From Xenopus tropicalis (taxonomy: Eukaryota; Chordata; Amphibia; Anura; Pipidae): 64,000 nucleotides of DNA. Shown one piece after another: positions 1 through 21,535 of this stretch. The notes beneath the pieces were generated by a model. It was not told where the DNA came from. It was given only the letters and a program-made list of their open reading frames with translations, and searched no databases. The stretch covers positions 2,179,935-2,243,934 of the forward strand of contig NC_030683.2 of the NCBI RefSeq assembly GCF_000004195.4. Direction: 5' to 3'. Each line of letters opens with the position of its first letter. Positions within the stretch are counted from its first letter, which is position 1. The translations under genes were made by a program, and so were the position numbers.

Positions 1-237
1 GTGGATTGCTTTCCCATAGTCAGTTATACCATGTGACCTGTTTGGGATGGGTAAATGAGGGGCTATGACAAGTAGTTTACATTATTTGCTCCATCTTGGT
101 GGGCCATCTTCAGAAATGGATAGGACTTGAAATTAATTTTCAATATCTTTTTGTCTTAGTAGTTGCAGAGTCTTGTTATTATTTGCAGAAGGTTATATAT
201 GATTAGACAGAATCTGAGACTCTTTCTCTTTTTTCAG
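1..237 (+). other. itprip intron end / 3' splice site
   Basis: There is no gene in this stretch. It ends in a strong pyrimidine tract and an AG at 236-237, seven bases before the itprip start codon. I read it as the 3' end of an intron in the itprip 5' untranslated region. The upstream non-coding exon lies outside the window. Confidence 0.6.
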
Positions 238-244
238 GATCACC

Positions 245-1864
245 ATGCAGTTTGGGATTTTCAAGGTGTGCCTGGTGGTGGTCACAGCCATTGTGAACCA
301 CCCTCTTCTCTTTCCAAATGAGAACGCGACTCTTCCTGAGGAGCAGATCATTCAGAAGATGAAGGATCGAGAGGAGAGTCTGAAAGCAGAGCAGATGCAT
401 CTGGAGCAGATGTTCTCCAGTGCTGTGACGAAGGAGAAGAGGGAGGAAGAAGAGGCCAGTCAGAGCACGGAAGCTTCAGAAGATGAGCCACCTTGGGATT
501 TCTGGAGTGCCCTGTCAATGGTTATTTTCTTGATGATTGAGATATGGAGGCAGGATTTTCAGGAAGGCAATGCTCAAGCTTCGACTAAGGAAGAAGATGA
601 CCTGCCATTCTTAGGGAACAACTGCCAAGGAGTATCGCTTCCGAATAAGGCCGTCCTGGCTATCTTTTATGAGCAGTATATCCGAGTCACAACCCATGAC
701 GCTGTCAGGACTCGGGAGTTTGTGGAAGGCTTTGCGGATGATTTACTAGAAGCTTTGAGAAGCGTTTGTAATCGAGATGAAGACATGGAGGTAGAGGACA
801 GCATGTGTATTGGAAGTATGTATGAAAACTGGAGAGTGAAGAAGCCCTTAACTTGTGACTTGATAGTACCATTTGCCCCACCAGAACCGTATCAGTTTAG
901 GTGCCAACCCTGGATCTCCAGTCATTCGATTTCACCAGACAAACAAGGCTGTGGAACAATTCAGGTCATCGGGCCTGATGATGTATCTAGGGCTTGTGTT
1001 TGTGACAGGACCAAACTTGGAGAAGATATGCTATGTCTTCTCCACAACCCAACAACAAACAAGACAAAGGTGAGCAGGGACATTGACTTACTGTGCTCTA
1101 AAAATACAGACTTCCTGGATACCAACCAGGTCATGAAATGGTTCCAGTCGGCTGTAACAAAAGCCTGGGGTAGGATTTCACACAAGTACGATTTTGACCT
1201 GGCGTTCAGTCATTTGGATGCCCCAGGGGCTTTGAGAGTGAAATTCAGATCTGGAAAGATAATCAACTTCAATATCACGCCAGTGGTACAGTTTGAGGAT
1301 TCTGATTTATATTTAGTTTCCCATTTCCCAAGTAGTCCGAGACCTCATGACTCTAACATCCAGTGGGCTCTCTCCTTCGCAATATATGAGAAAAGGTTCC
1401 TCAAGGATATTTCCAAGAAGCTTCCAGTTAACTCCTGTCACCTAAGCTGCCTGCAGATAGTGTCCTTTCTTCATTCCAAACAGTGTCACATCACTGGGTC
1501 GAGTGGTCTGACCACCTATCATCTAAAGACCGTGCTGCTTCACCTTTTGCTTTCCAGACAGTTCTCCGACTGGGACGTGGTCATGCTTGAGGAACGCTTG
1601 CGAGACGTATTCGTAATGCTGGAAAAGTGTCTTCTGGAAAAGAAGCTCTACCACTTCATGGTTGGAAACCCTAAACTACCACACACTGTAAACATTCCGG
1701 AAAACTTCCATTTTGCAGAACCCCTTAACCTTTTCCGCTCATTCGTCCTGGACCGAGACCTCTACCAGAAGACCCTGGTGATGTTTTATGAGATGCTGAA
1801 GAACGCCACTGTTTTGATAAATGAGTACAGCTTGCGACTGCCTGCCTCTTCCTTAAACAAGTGA
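245..1864 (+). CDS. itprip: Inositol 1,4,5-trisphosphate receptor-interacting protein
   Basis: A single-exon open frame of 539 residues, close to the usual ITPRIP length (about 547). ITPRIP (DANGER) is a membrane-associated member of the Mab-21-like nucleotidyltransferase-fold family that binds IP3 receptors and makes them more sensitive to inhibition by calcium. Visible parts: a hydrophobic N-terminus (residues 1-24, FKVCLVVVTAIVNHPLLFP), an acidic coiled-coil-like stretch rich in E, K and Q (about 30-75), a second hydrophobic segment (about 84-100, WSALSMVIFLMIEIW), then the Mab-21-like domain with family signatures such as LPNKAVL, MYENW, KTKLGEDMLCLL-type and VMKWFQ. The start is fixed by agreement with the family N-terminus, with the splice acceptor seven bases upstream. 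The whole sequence resembles ITPRIP more than ITPRIPL1 or ITPRIPL2, and nearby tectb and gpam (human 10q25, as is ITPRIP) agree. No frameshift or early stop is seen. Confidence 0.95.
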   Translation: MQFGIFKVCLVVVTAIVNHPLLFPNENATLPEEQIIQKMKDREESLKAEQMHLEQMFSSAVTKEKREEEEASQSTEASEDEPPWDFWSALSMVIFLMIEIWRQDFQEGNAQASTKEEDDLPFLGNNCQGVSLPNKAVLAIFYEQYIRVTTHDAVRTREFVEGFADDLLEALRSVCNRDEDMEVEDSMCIGSMYENWRVKKPLTCDLIVPFAPPEPYQFRCQPWISSHSISPDKQGCGTIQVIGPDDVSRACVCDRTKLGEDMLCLLHNPTTNKTKVSRDIDLLCSKNTDFLDTNQVMKWFQSAVTKAWGRISHKYDFDLAFSHLDAPGALRVKFRSGKIINFNITPVVQFEDSDLYLVSHFPSSPRPHDSNIQWALSFAIYEKRFLKDISKKLPVNSCHLSCLQIVSFLHSKQCHITGSSGLTTYHLKTVLLHLLLSRQFSDWDVVMLEERLRDVFVMLEKCLLEKKLYHFMVGNPKLPHTVNIPENFHFAEPLNLFRSFVLDRDLYQKTLVMFYEMLKNATVLINEYSLRLPASSLNK

Positions 1865-1980
1865 TCTCACTCATGGGTGGGAAAATAAATATGCTTTACG
1901 TATGAATATGGTTGCATTCAGTGAATGCACAACTGGAGCACTGAAGGACTAACACTTTTGATTATGGCAGTGTGGTATGT

Positions 1981-1986
1981 AATAAA
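1981..1986 (+). terminator. Polyadenylation signal, itprip
   Basis: AATAAA 117 bases after the itprip stop codon. A second AATAAA at 1884-1889 lies only 20 bases after the stop and is less likely to be the main signal. Confidence 0.5.
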
Positions 1987-1989
1987 TAT

Positions 1990-3193
1990 CTGTTGGTTCA
2001 AAGCCTCACAAGAGTGAAGGGACTTACCTACAGGAGGTGGTATAAGTGATCAAGAAGCAACAACTGCCATAGCCACTGCCTGGAGTAAGGAAGGATAATA
2101 CATTTTGTGTAATTTTCAAGGGATATCTAATACAGGGGGTCAGTACTACAGCGGTGGGCTACTAAACCGATATCCTGAAAAAGATTAGTCTCAAAAGAAG
2201 AGTCACCAAATTCTTTCTGCTTCATATTTATTGATATTGCCGGCAGCTTGTGCCCTTGGTGGCTCTGAACTTGTGTTTTTACAAGGTGGTTGTTCACCTA
2301 AAAATTAACATTTAGTATGGAGTATATAGCAGAGTTCTCATATAGTTTCAATTGACATTGTTTCTTCTTGTTTTATTGTTGCAAAATTTGGCTTTATAAA
2401 GAGCTGCTGATAAACTGCTTTAAACAGATCCGTCTGTAACGTACTAAACGTTTATGTATAGGTGAACTTCCCCTTTAACTCTAATAGACTGCTTACCCAA
2501 CAGGGTGTGTTTCTAAGTGCTTAATATAAATATAATAAGAATGATTTCACTTATGCCGGAGGGCTGCTTGGCACAATGTCAGTATATAAAGCAGATTTTT
2601 GGTGTGGTAGATTTAAGCCGGGACAGTGTCTGGTTCTCATGAGAATAAAAGTCTAATTGCACCGCTGCTTAAAGCACCCACAGCAGTAGCGCAGTACAGA
2701 GACAATCTCATCAGATCTAAAGGTGAGATTGGCCACTGGCTGCCATACACAGGACTTGAGATTAAAATTGGCAGCTTATTGGCCCATCTAAGGGGCCCTT
2801 TGGAGCAATTTTCCTTTTTTTTTTTTTCCACTGGCAACAATAGGAGTCACGGGGTGGAAATGCCTACTCATCGCTCCGGCTTTCCATAGTCACGGGGTTT
2901 CCTTAAGGCAACTTCGCGTGGTTTCAGAAAGCTTATTGCGGGCGACTAACTTGTTCCGTGGGCCGTCAGCCTAAAAAACTGTGTGTGCCAAGAAGTGTAA
3001 ATGGCCGGTGGAAAGGCAAACGCGTTGCTTTGAAACTTTGTGCGGCTTTGGAAAAACAAAACGACCCGCGTGCCTTCCCACCGGTGACTCACTTTGTTGC
3101 TGTTGGAAAGGCGTTTCGGGTAGATTGGCGGCTGCAATAGAAAAGATTTAACTACAGGCGACTAATCTCCCCGTCGGACATCAGCCTTAGTTA
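1990..3193. other. Intergenic, no gene seen
   Basis: No coding signal. A stretch at about 2458-2478 ends in CTTCCCCTTTAA, a terminal motif I associate with T2/Kolobok-type MITEs. Around 2942-2970 and 3158-3186 there are two related 30-base stretches (GCGACTAA followed by GTCAGCC or ATCAGCC), probably ends of an older repeat. The last eight bases (3186-3193, CTTAGTTA) are the target duplication of the next element. Confidence 0.5.
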
Positions 3194-3860
3194 CAGTGTC
3201 GGACTGGGACCCCGGGGGCCACCAGAAAACCTTACGCCATGGGCCCCACTCTCCAAACTATTTTTCCTCACACCAAGGGGCTGATTTACTAATCCACGAA
3301 TCCGAATCCCGAATGGGAAAAAATCGGATTGGAAACGAACATTTTGCGACTTTTTCGTATTTTTTTGCTATTTTTCCGTCGCTGTTACGACTTTTCGTAG
3401 CCGTTACGACTTGCGCGAATTGTCGCGACTTTTTCGTAGCCGTTACGACTTGCGCGAATTGTCGCAACGTAACGGCTACGAAAAAGTCGCAACAATTCGC
3501 ACAAGTAGTAACGGCTACAAAAAAGTCGTGACATTTACGAAAAAGTCGCAACAATTTACGTAAAAGTTGCGACAATTTCCGAAAAAGTCGCAAAATACCG
3601 ATCATTACGGAAAAAACGCATTCGGACGCTTTCGATCCGTTCGTGGATTAGTAAATCAGCCCCCAAGTCTCTTTTATTTACATGCTATTACATAATATAA
3701 CACAATAACAGCTATCCTTCCATCTATTTCTCCTCTTTGTTCCCATTCAGAACTAGGGAATGGCCATGAAGTAGGCCAAATGGTCAGGAGCAGGAGGGCC
3801 CACTGACACCTGGGCCCAACGCGAGTTTTCCTGGTATCCCAGTGGGCCAGTCCGACACTG
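3194..3860. mobile_element. hAT-type non-autonomous transposon (MITE)
   Basis: The element starts CAGTGTCGGACTGGG and ends with the inverted form, CCAGTCCGACACTG. It is flanked by a perfect 8-bp duplication, CTTAGTTA (3186-3193 and 3861-3868). CA-G ends plus an 8-bp duplication are the standard hAT pattern. There is no transposase frame. The element is interrupted by a second transposon at 3277-3663, so the original copy was about 280 bp long. Degenerate pieces with the same end occur around 40247-40780. Confidence 0.85.
3277..3663. mobile_element. MITE nested inside the hAT element
   Basis: Terminal inverted repeats of about 25-30 bases: it begins GGGGCTGATTTACTAATCCA and ends with the reverse complement. 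Flanks on both sides read CAA, compatible with a 3-bp target duplication (Harbinger-like), although the match is short. The inside is itself built of short direct and inverted copies of a motif containing CGTAGCCGTTACGACTTG, so the single strand can fold into a multi-arm hairpin. No protein is encoded. Confidence 0.75.
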
Positions 3861-5230
3861 CTTAGTTATCAGCCAATGGCTGACAGGGGGGCCATTCTGT
3901 GCTAAGGTGCGGGGGCCCAAACGCTTTTCTGTTGGTCACACTTTTGTCTTCTTATGCACTGTATGTTAATGCCTTTGTTTTATATCTGACTTTTCCATTT
4001 ATTGCACCTTTTGTATCTATGTGTATCTATGTGTTTTTATAACGCAAACGCTTGGTTAAAAATGGCATTATTTGCTCGAAGTCGCAATCTTACTATTCAG
4101 AATATGGAAAGGGAGAGAGAGGGGTCAGAATGTAAATGGTTTTTCATTTGTTTCTACACAAAAACAAAACAACCCGGGGCCCAGAGTTTAATTTTCATTG
4201 CCACAAATTCAATGGTGCGTGTAGGTGCCCACGGGAGAGAAAGGTTTGTTCCCCCACAGAGTGCAAGGTCCCCGAAGTCATTAAATTCTGTCAGAAAGTG
4301 CCTTTCTCTCCTCATAACATTGCCGGTCTCCATGGCAACCTGTTACTCTTCCTACAGGGACTCCTCAACCCCCTTCCTGGTCACATGACCCTGTGTGTGA
4401 GGGAAAAAGTTAGAAAATGGTTGTAGGTCTGTGTGAGGGAGAGAGGGGTTTGTTTGTGTCTGTGGGTGAGAGTGGGTCTGTGAGTGCGAGTGTGAGTGGG
4501 TCTGTGAGTGCGAGTGTGAGTGAGTGTTATTCTGAAGTAAAGGGAACGCCCCAAATCCCACAGAAGGAGGCACTTGGCTGTGTGGCAGTTTGTCTGTGCC
4601 AGTCCGGCTTCTAGTCTCTTATGAAAATAACTTTATATTTAGTGTTTATCTCTATAGGGGAGCTGTTACACCTCAAGAGCTTCCACTCTAATCCATGGCT
4701 TTATAACGTGTTGCAGAACTACAACACCCACAATGCCTTGGTTCTATATTGGATGAAGCTGGGAGTTGTAGTGCAGCAACATGCAGGGAGCTAAGGTTTA
4801 GAAACACAGCCTGGAGCGAGAGGTACAACAGGGAAATATTAGTTCCCTGATGGAGGAATTGAACCCGGGTCCCATGAATAACAGGACTGGGCCTCCATAT
4901 AGTTTGTATAGCGCCAGGCTTTCTTATTATTAACTCTTTCTGCTGAATCCCCCCCTCCACCCCCTAGTTATTGTATACAGGCCTGGCACAGGGAAACATC
5001 ATGTCGCCATTGTTCTATTGGTGAATAACTTGAATATTTCCATTGTACCCCGCGAGTTCACTCCCCGCTTCCTACTCTGGGAACCCAAGTCCTATATAAT
5101 GAGTGAATTTATTCTAAACGTGTCACCGGAACAACTGCGTTATCTTTTAGTCAACTTTAAATATGTTATAGAATGGCCTATTCTAAGCAACGTTTCAATT
5201 GGTCTTCATTATTTATTTTTTTATAGTGTA
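3861..5230. other. Intergenic, no gene seen
   Basis: No coding signal. There is a short GTGAGTG-rich patch at about 4435-4530 with a duplicated 26-base unit. At 4722-4770 a pair of inverted ACTACAAC(A/T)CCCA-like motifs resembles Staf/ZNF143 sites. The rest is unassigned. Confidence 0.4.
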
Positions 5231-5234
5231 TTTG

Positions 5235-5590
5235 CCTTCTTCTTATAACTCTTTGCAGCTTTCAAATGGGGGTCACTGACCCCGGCAGCCAAACCCTATT
5301 GCTCTGTGAGGCTCCAGTTTTATTTTTATTGTTACTTTTTATCATTTGTTTTTCTATTCACATATTTATATACCAGCTTCTCATTCAAAACACTCCCTGG
5401 TTGCTAAGATAATTTGGACCCTAGCAACCAGATAACTGCTGAAATTCCAAAATGCAGAGCTGCTGAAAAAAAGTGAAATAACTAAAAAAAACACTCATAA
5501 TAAAAAATAAAGACCAATTGCAAATTGTCTTAGAATATTACTCTCTACATCATATTAAAAGTTAACTCAAAGGTGAACAACCCCTTTATG
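5235..5590 (-). repeat. Interspersed repeat, copy A
   Basis: This stretch (GGGGGTCACTGACCCCGGCA, then TTTTATTGTTAC, then CCTGGTTGCTA, ending near AAGGTGAACAACCCCTTTA) recurs in the opposite orientation at 54440-54890 and 56755-57145. The ends resemble the AAAGG...CCTTT termini of T2/Kolobok-type MITEs, but I cannot name the family for certain. No protein is encoded. Confidence 0.75.
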
Positions 5591-6261
5591 CTTTCCCAGC
5601 GGGGTAACTATCAGGGGGTGCAACTGCATTGGGGCAGAACTGAACCTGAATCCTTAAAATCATGTGACTTTTTCTCACGTAAACACGGAAACTGAAAATG
5701 TTCCACTGCGCACATATATACGGGCCCTGCGGGTTATTATTAGGGTGATTATTCTGAGACCCTGCTTATAGGTTACTGGGTTGATCCAATTGTAGGATTA
5801 GGGGTGCTCACCCCTATATATTCCTATATATTTATCTTCCCTATTGATAATATCAGGACCAAGCATCATTTCTACCGGCCAGGTGGCGACTCTACGTAGG
5901 GTTAATTTATACCAATTGAATATATATTTATTGTAATGACTTATTATTGCACTAGAGGGCGCTCTCTCCTTATATTGTCATATAATATGTCAAACCGTTG
6001 GAAGAGAACTGGGGTTTATAATTATATTTTATCACTATCCCCAATGACATGAGGGCAATAGAAAGCTGAAATGTGCGGTATCGAGGCAAATGCCTTACAG
6101 TGTATGTGCAGCTTAGGAGCAATGAGAAGTGTGGGAGATAGGAGAGGGATTTGTATGGATGAGTGTTGATAGGGTCTGAGTTTAAAGATAGGAAGGAATA
6201 TGTGTGAGGTGTATGGGAGCATCGTAATGGGGGAATGTGGGGGGAATCTGGGGATATAAGG
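5591..6261. other. Intergenic, no gene seen
   Basis: AT-rich DNA without a convincing coding signal. Nothing assigned. Confidence 0.4.
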
Positions 6262-7110
6262 ATATAAGGTTGGGGCTGAGATGTATGGAGACCTGGGACA
6301 TAGGGAGAGGTTGGGGCTGAGATGTATGGAGACCAGAGACATAGGGAGAGGTTGGGGCTGAGATGTATGGAGACCAGGGACATAGGGAGAGGTTGGGGCT
6401 GAGATGTATGGAGACCTGGGACATAGGGAGAGGTTAGGGCTGAGATGTATGGAGACCAGAGACATAGGGAGAGGTTGGGGCTGAGATGTATGGAGACCAG
6501 GGACATAGGGAGAGGTTAGGGCTGAGATGTATGGAGACCAGAGACATAGGAGGAGGTTGGGGCTGAGATGTATGGAGACCTGGGACATAGGGAGAGGTTG
6601 GGGCTGAGATGTATGGAGACCAGAGACATAGGAGGAGGTTGGGGCTGAGATGTATGGAGACCTGGGACATAGGGAGAGGTTGGGGCTGAGATGTATGGAG
6701 ACCAGAGACATAGGGAGAGGTTTGGGCTGAGATGTATGGAGACCTGGGACATAGGGAGAGGTTGGGGCTGAGATGTATGGAGACCAGAGACATAGGGAGA
6801 GGTTGGGGCTGAGATGTATGGAGACCAGAGACATAGGGAGAGGTTGGGGCTGAGATGTATGGAGACCAGAGACATAGAGAGAGGTTGGGGCTGAGATGTA
6901 TGGAGACCAGAGACATAGGGAGAGGTTGGGGCTGAGATGTATGGAGACCTGGGACATAGGGAGAGGTTGGGGCTGAGATGTATGGAGACCTGGGACATAG
7001 GGAGAGGTTGGGGCTGAGATGTATGGAGACCAGGGACATAGGGAGAGGTTGGGGCTGAGATGTATGGAGACCAGGGACATAGGGAGAGGTTGGGGCTGAG
7101 ATGTATGGAG
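6262..7110. repeat. 41-bp minisatellite
   Basis: About 20 tandem copies of a 41-base unit containing GAGATGTATGGAGACC, with small variants (ACCAGAGAC, ACCTGGGAC, ACCAGGGAC). The unit is not a multiple of three, so the long open frames across it cycle through three translations (HLSPNLSLC, YISAPTSPY and similar). That is a repeat artefact and not a protein. Confidence 0.95.
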
Positions 7111-7540
7111 GAGTAGATGTGTGAGTAGTAAGTTAAGTGGGGAGTAGGGAGCAGGAAAGTGATAACAGGGATGTGAATAAATATTTGCTGATATTTTCCA
7201 AACAAAGAAATGAAAGAATGGAGTAAACAAAATTTTTAGGTGCTGAAAATCACAATATAAAGTATTTGGCTTTAATTAACTCCTGTGTTTCCTACTGCCG
7301 CCTTGATTCAGCCTGCAGCCCTCCAGCTAATGCATTCTGGGAGTTGTGGGGCTTATGCAGGGGGCAGGCGATAGAGGGGGGGCAGTGGGAATTACACCCA
7401 GGTGCCTTTATACGTCATTATTGTCAGAACTTTACTGAGGCAATAAAATGTGTTTATTTAACTCCTTGTCTGACCTGTATCTTTTGTGGTTTAAACAGTA
7501 TCTGTGCACCCCAGGATTCACCCCACTGTACCCCAACACA
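7111..7540. other. Intergenic, no gene seen
   Basis: No gene. A CTGGGAGTTGTGG motif at 7338 is a weak Staf/ZNF143-like site. Confidence 0.35.
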
Positions 7541-7544
7541 AAAT

Positions 7545-7995
7545 CTGATATCCCCCCCCTCCCAGCAGTCGATCAGCAGAACAATGGGAAGGGAGCAAGA
7601 TAGCAGCTCCCAGTAGGTATCAGAATAGCACTCAATAGTAAGAAATCCAAGTCCGGCTTGGGACTCCTCCAGTTACATGGGAGTAGGAGAAACAATAGGT
7701 TAGCTGAAAGCAGTTCTAATGTGTAGCGCTGGCTGAAAGCTCAGACTCAGGCACACTTTACTGCTGCGCTGCAAGTTGGAGTGATATCCCCCCCCCTCAC
7801 CCCCAGCAGCCGATCAGCAGAACAATGGGAAGGGAGCAAGATAGCAGCTCCCAGTAGGTATCAGAATAGCACTCAATAGTAAGAAATCCAAGTCCGGCTT
7901 GGGACTCCTCCAGTTACATGGGAGTAGGAGAAACAATAGGTTAGCTGAAAGCAGTCCTAATGTGTAGCGCTGGCTCCTTCTGAAAGCTCAGACTC
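7545..7995. repeat. Duplicated 220-bp interspersed repeat
   Basis: Two head-to-tail copies (about 7545-7745 and 7785-7985) of a block starting with CAGCAG(C/T)CGATCAGCAG and containing GGGAGCAAGATAGCAGCTCC and GTAGGTATCAGAATAGC. A third fragment of the same block sits inside the GAAA array of tectb intron 7 (11803-11864). Confidence 0.85.
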
Positions 7996-8039
7996 ACAGG
8001 TAATTGTAACTGTAACTTAGTTGCTATTGATTTAAAGTG

Positions 8040-8290
8040 GTAGTTCATATTAAAAATTCAAAGTATAATATGATACAGACAGAGCATTCTAAGACAGTTG
8101 CTATTGCTCTTCATTTTTAATAAGAAATATTTACATTTTGTTCTGTAAATTGCAGACCTGACAGTTCCACTATGTAGTTAATAGGGCTTTATTACCCTAG
8201 CAACCAGGCAGCGGTTTGTAAGTCAAAATGTTGAATATTAGAGGGCCTGAACAAAAAACAATAAAAATGGACCCTTATAAACAATGGGTT
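8040..8290. repeat. Interspersed repeat related to copy A
   Basis: This stretch shares the GTGGTAGTTCATATTAAAA, AGCATTCTAAGACA and CCCTAGCAACCAGGCAG pattern with the repeat at 5235-5590, but more divergent. It may lie in the tectb 3' region. Confidence 0.5.
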
Positions 8291-8676
8291 TTCACATGCA
8301 GACTAGAAATAGGTAGAATTTTTTGGAGAAACCAAAAAAAAATAAATTCCACAATCTTTTTTTATGCACCGTTCTGAAATATATATAATATAAAGGAGAG
8401 CGCCATTGCAAGAGACACCTTAGAGATCCAATAATAATAACTTGCATTCCAATCAATAACCAATCAATAACCAGTCAATAACCAATCAATAACCAACCAA
8501 TAGCCAGTACAATGCGCCTTGTGAGATGGATGGAGCGTGTAACACGGAAGACTGAGACAGTACAGGGATAATCGGTTCCGTTTTCCTGAGCGCAGCGTGG
8601 GACGGGCCATACGGAGCAGTCTCATCGGGGGGAGAGAGGCGTCACTCACTCTCATGGGAGTCTTAGGGGTCTCATT

Positions 8677-18601
<9,925 letters not shown>

Positions 18602-18769
18602 TGCTCCGCGTTGGGGGCAGATAATGATTGAAATGTCTGTAGAACAATCCGAGCCGGAACTATCCGTGGGATTCTCAGTAGGGAACACGTGGGGAATCCA
18701 TTCGCTCCATCACGCTCCCTGTAGGAAATACTGGGGGGCAAATTTATGCTTCATTGATTGGTGATATAC
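18602..18769. promoter_or_regulatory. Presumed tectb promoter-proximal region
   Basis: The unique DNA immediately upstream of the tectb start codon is only about 170 bases long before tandem repeats begin. I see no TATA box and cannot place the transcription start. The call rests only on position. Confidence 0.3.
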
Positions 18770-19585
18770 CGGAATGCCACTGGGGGGCCACTGTGCCATA
18801 TAGGATCACTATACCATGTATTGCTGGGGCCACTGTGCCATATAGGGTCACTATACCATGTATTGCAGGGGCCACTGTGCCATATAGGGTCACTATACCA
18901 TGTATTGCAGGGGCCACTGTGCCATATAGGATCACTATACCATGTATTGCTGGGGCCACTGTGCCATATAGGATCACTATACCATGTATTGCTGGGGCCC
19001 TGTGCCATATAGGGTCACTATACCATGTATTGCTGGGGCCAATGTGCCATATAGGATCACTATACCATGTATTGCTGGGGCCCTGTGCCATATAGGGTCA
19101 CTATACCATGTATTGCTGGGGCCAATGTGCCATATAGGATCACTATACCATGTATTGCTGGGGCCACTGTGCCATATAGGATCACTATACCATGTATTGC
19201 TGGGGCCACTGTGCCATATAGGATCACTATACCATGTATTGCTGGGGCCCTGTGCCATATAGGGTCACTATACCATGTATTGCTGGGGCCCTGTGCCATA
19301 TAGGGTCACTATACCATGTATTGCTGGGGCCCTGTGCCATATAGGGTCACTATACCATGTATTGCTGGGGCCACTGTGCCATATAGGGTCACTATACCAT
19401 GTATTGCTGGGGCCACTGTGCCATATAGGATCACTATACCATGTATTGCTGGGGCCACTGTGCCATATAGGGTAACTATACCATGTATTGCTGGGGCCAC
19501 TGTGCCATATAGGGTCACTATACCATGTATTGCTGGGGCCACTGTGCCATATAGGGTCACTATAGCATGTATTGCTGGGGCCCCC
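18770..19585. repeat. 42-bp minisatellite upstream of tectb
   Basis: About 19 copies of a 42-base unit containing CACTATACCATGTATTGCTG and GGGGCCACTGTGCCATATAG; some units lack two bases (GGGGCCCTGTGCC). All six frames stay open for long runs, with no coding meaning. Confidence 0.95.
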
Positions 19586-19794
19586 GTGCTATGAAATTGT
19601 GCATACTGAAAGGTGCCTTGAGTCGCTGCTTTATGGCAAAACAGAACTTTCCTCTGGGATGGGAGCCCCCCTGATTTAGCCGCCAGTCAAAGTCTGATTT
19701 CTGGATCCATATCTGATTGATTAGTATATTGTCCTATTAACAGCATCGCAACTAGAATTTAATTACACAGTTGCAATATCCCCTTCCCTCCCTC

Positions 19795-21535
19795 CAAATC
19801 CTCACTCCCCAGCCTGTGGCCCCCAGTTGTACAAACACCAGCCAGTGGCCCCCAGTTGTACAAACCCAAGCCTGTGGCCCCCAGGTATAATAACCCTGTG
19901 GTGCTGTTCTGTTGCACCCTATAGCAAAGGATGACATTCCAGCAGTAGTGGTGGGAGTCGGAACTGAATATAATTGTTGGGAAAATGCTGTAAGAAGCAA
20001 TACTTTCCCTTTAAACACAATGATAACTGAATATGAGAAATAAAGTTCCTACTTGCTATAGAGATAATTACCTGTATACTCAGTGCCCAGCAGTCCTGTG
20101 GCCCCCAGGTATAATAACCCCAGCCTGTGGCCCCCAGGTATAATAACCCCAGCCTATGGCCCCCAGGTATAATAACCCCAGCCTGTGGCCCCCAGGTATA
20201 ATAACCCCCGCCTGTGGCCCCCAGGTATAATAACCCCCGCCTGTGGCCCCCAGGTATAATAACCCCAGCCTGTGGCCCCCAGGTACAATAACCCCAGCCT
20301 GTGGCCCCCAGGTACAATAACCCCAGAGATAATTACCTGTATACTCAGTGCCCGGCAGTCCTGTGGCCCCCAGGTATAATAACCCCAGCCTGTGGCCCCC
20401 AGGTACAATAACCCCAGAGACAATTACCTGTATACTCAGTGCCCAGCAGTCTTGTGGCCCCCAGGTATAATAACCCCAGCCTGTGGCCCCCAGGTATAAT
20501 AACCCCAGCCTGTGGCCCCCAGGTATAATAACCCCAGCCTGTGGCCCCCAGGTACAATAACCCCAGAGATAATTACCTGTATACTCAGTGCCCGGCAGTC
20601 CTGTGGCCCCCAGGTATAATAACCCCAGCCTGTGGCCCCCAGGTACAATAACCCCAGCCTGTGGCCCCCAGGTACAATAACCCCAGCCTGTGGCCCCCAG
20701 GTACAATAACCCCAGCCTGTGGCCCCCAGGTATAATAACCCCAGCCTGTGGCCCCCAGGTACAATAACCCCAGCCTGTGGCCCCCAGGTATAATAACCCC
20801 AGCCTGTGGCCCCCAGGTACAATAACCCCAGCCTGTGGCCCCCAGGTACAATAACCCCAGCCTGTGGCCCCCAGGTACAATAACCCCAGCCTGTGGGCCC
20901 CCAGGTATAATAACCCCAGCCTGTGGCCCCCAGGTACAATAACCCCAGCCTGTGGCCCCCAGGTATAATAACCCCAGCCTGTGGCCCCCAGGTATAATAA
21001 CCCCAGCCTGTGGCCCCCAGGTATAATAACCCCAGAGATAATTACCTGTATACTCAGTGCCCGGCAGTCCTGTGGCCCCCAGGTACAATAACCCCAGCCT
21101 GTGGCCCCCAGGTATAATAACCCCAGCCTGTGGCCCCCAGGTATACTAACCCCAGCCTGTGGCCCCCAGGTACAATAACCCCAGAGATAATTACCTGTAT
21201 ACTCAGTGCCCGGCAGTCCTGTGGCCCCCAGGTATAATAACCCCAGCCTGTGGCCCCCAGGTATAATACCCCCAGCCTGTGGCCCCCAGGTATAATAACC
21301 CCAGAGATAATTACCTGTATACTCAGTGCCCGGCAGTCCTGTGGCCCCCAGGTATAATAACCCCAGCCTGTGGCCCCCAGGTACAATAACCCCAGAGATA
21401 ATTACCTGTATACTCAGTGCCCGGCAGTCCTGTGGCCCCCAGGTATAATAACCCCAGCCTGTGGCCCCCAGGTATAATAACCCCAGAGATAATTACCTGT
21501 ATACTCAGTGCCCGGCAGTCCTGTGGCCCCCAGCT
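19795..21535. repeat. 29-bp minisatellite with interspersed spacer
   Basis: About 45 copies of a 29-base unit (CCCCCAGGTATAATAACCCC, AGCCTGTGG). A separate block, AATTACCTGTATACTCAGTG plus CCCGGCAGTCCTGT, recurs nine or so times between runs of the unit, producing a composite higher-order array. A unique spacer lies at 19910-20080. Confidence 0.93.

Noticed and set aside
4840..4935. Possible tRNA-derived SINE on the minus strand
   Set aside because: There is a good B-box-like GGGTTCAATTCC, but the A-box is weak, no cloverleaf forms and no A-rich tail is seen.
6022..7230. A 402-residue HLSPNLSLC-type repeat protein
   Set aside because: The 41-bp minisatellite is open in several frames, and the flanks add nothing coding-like.
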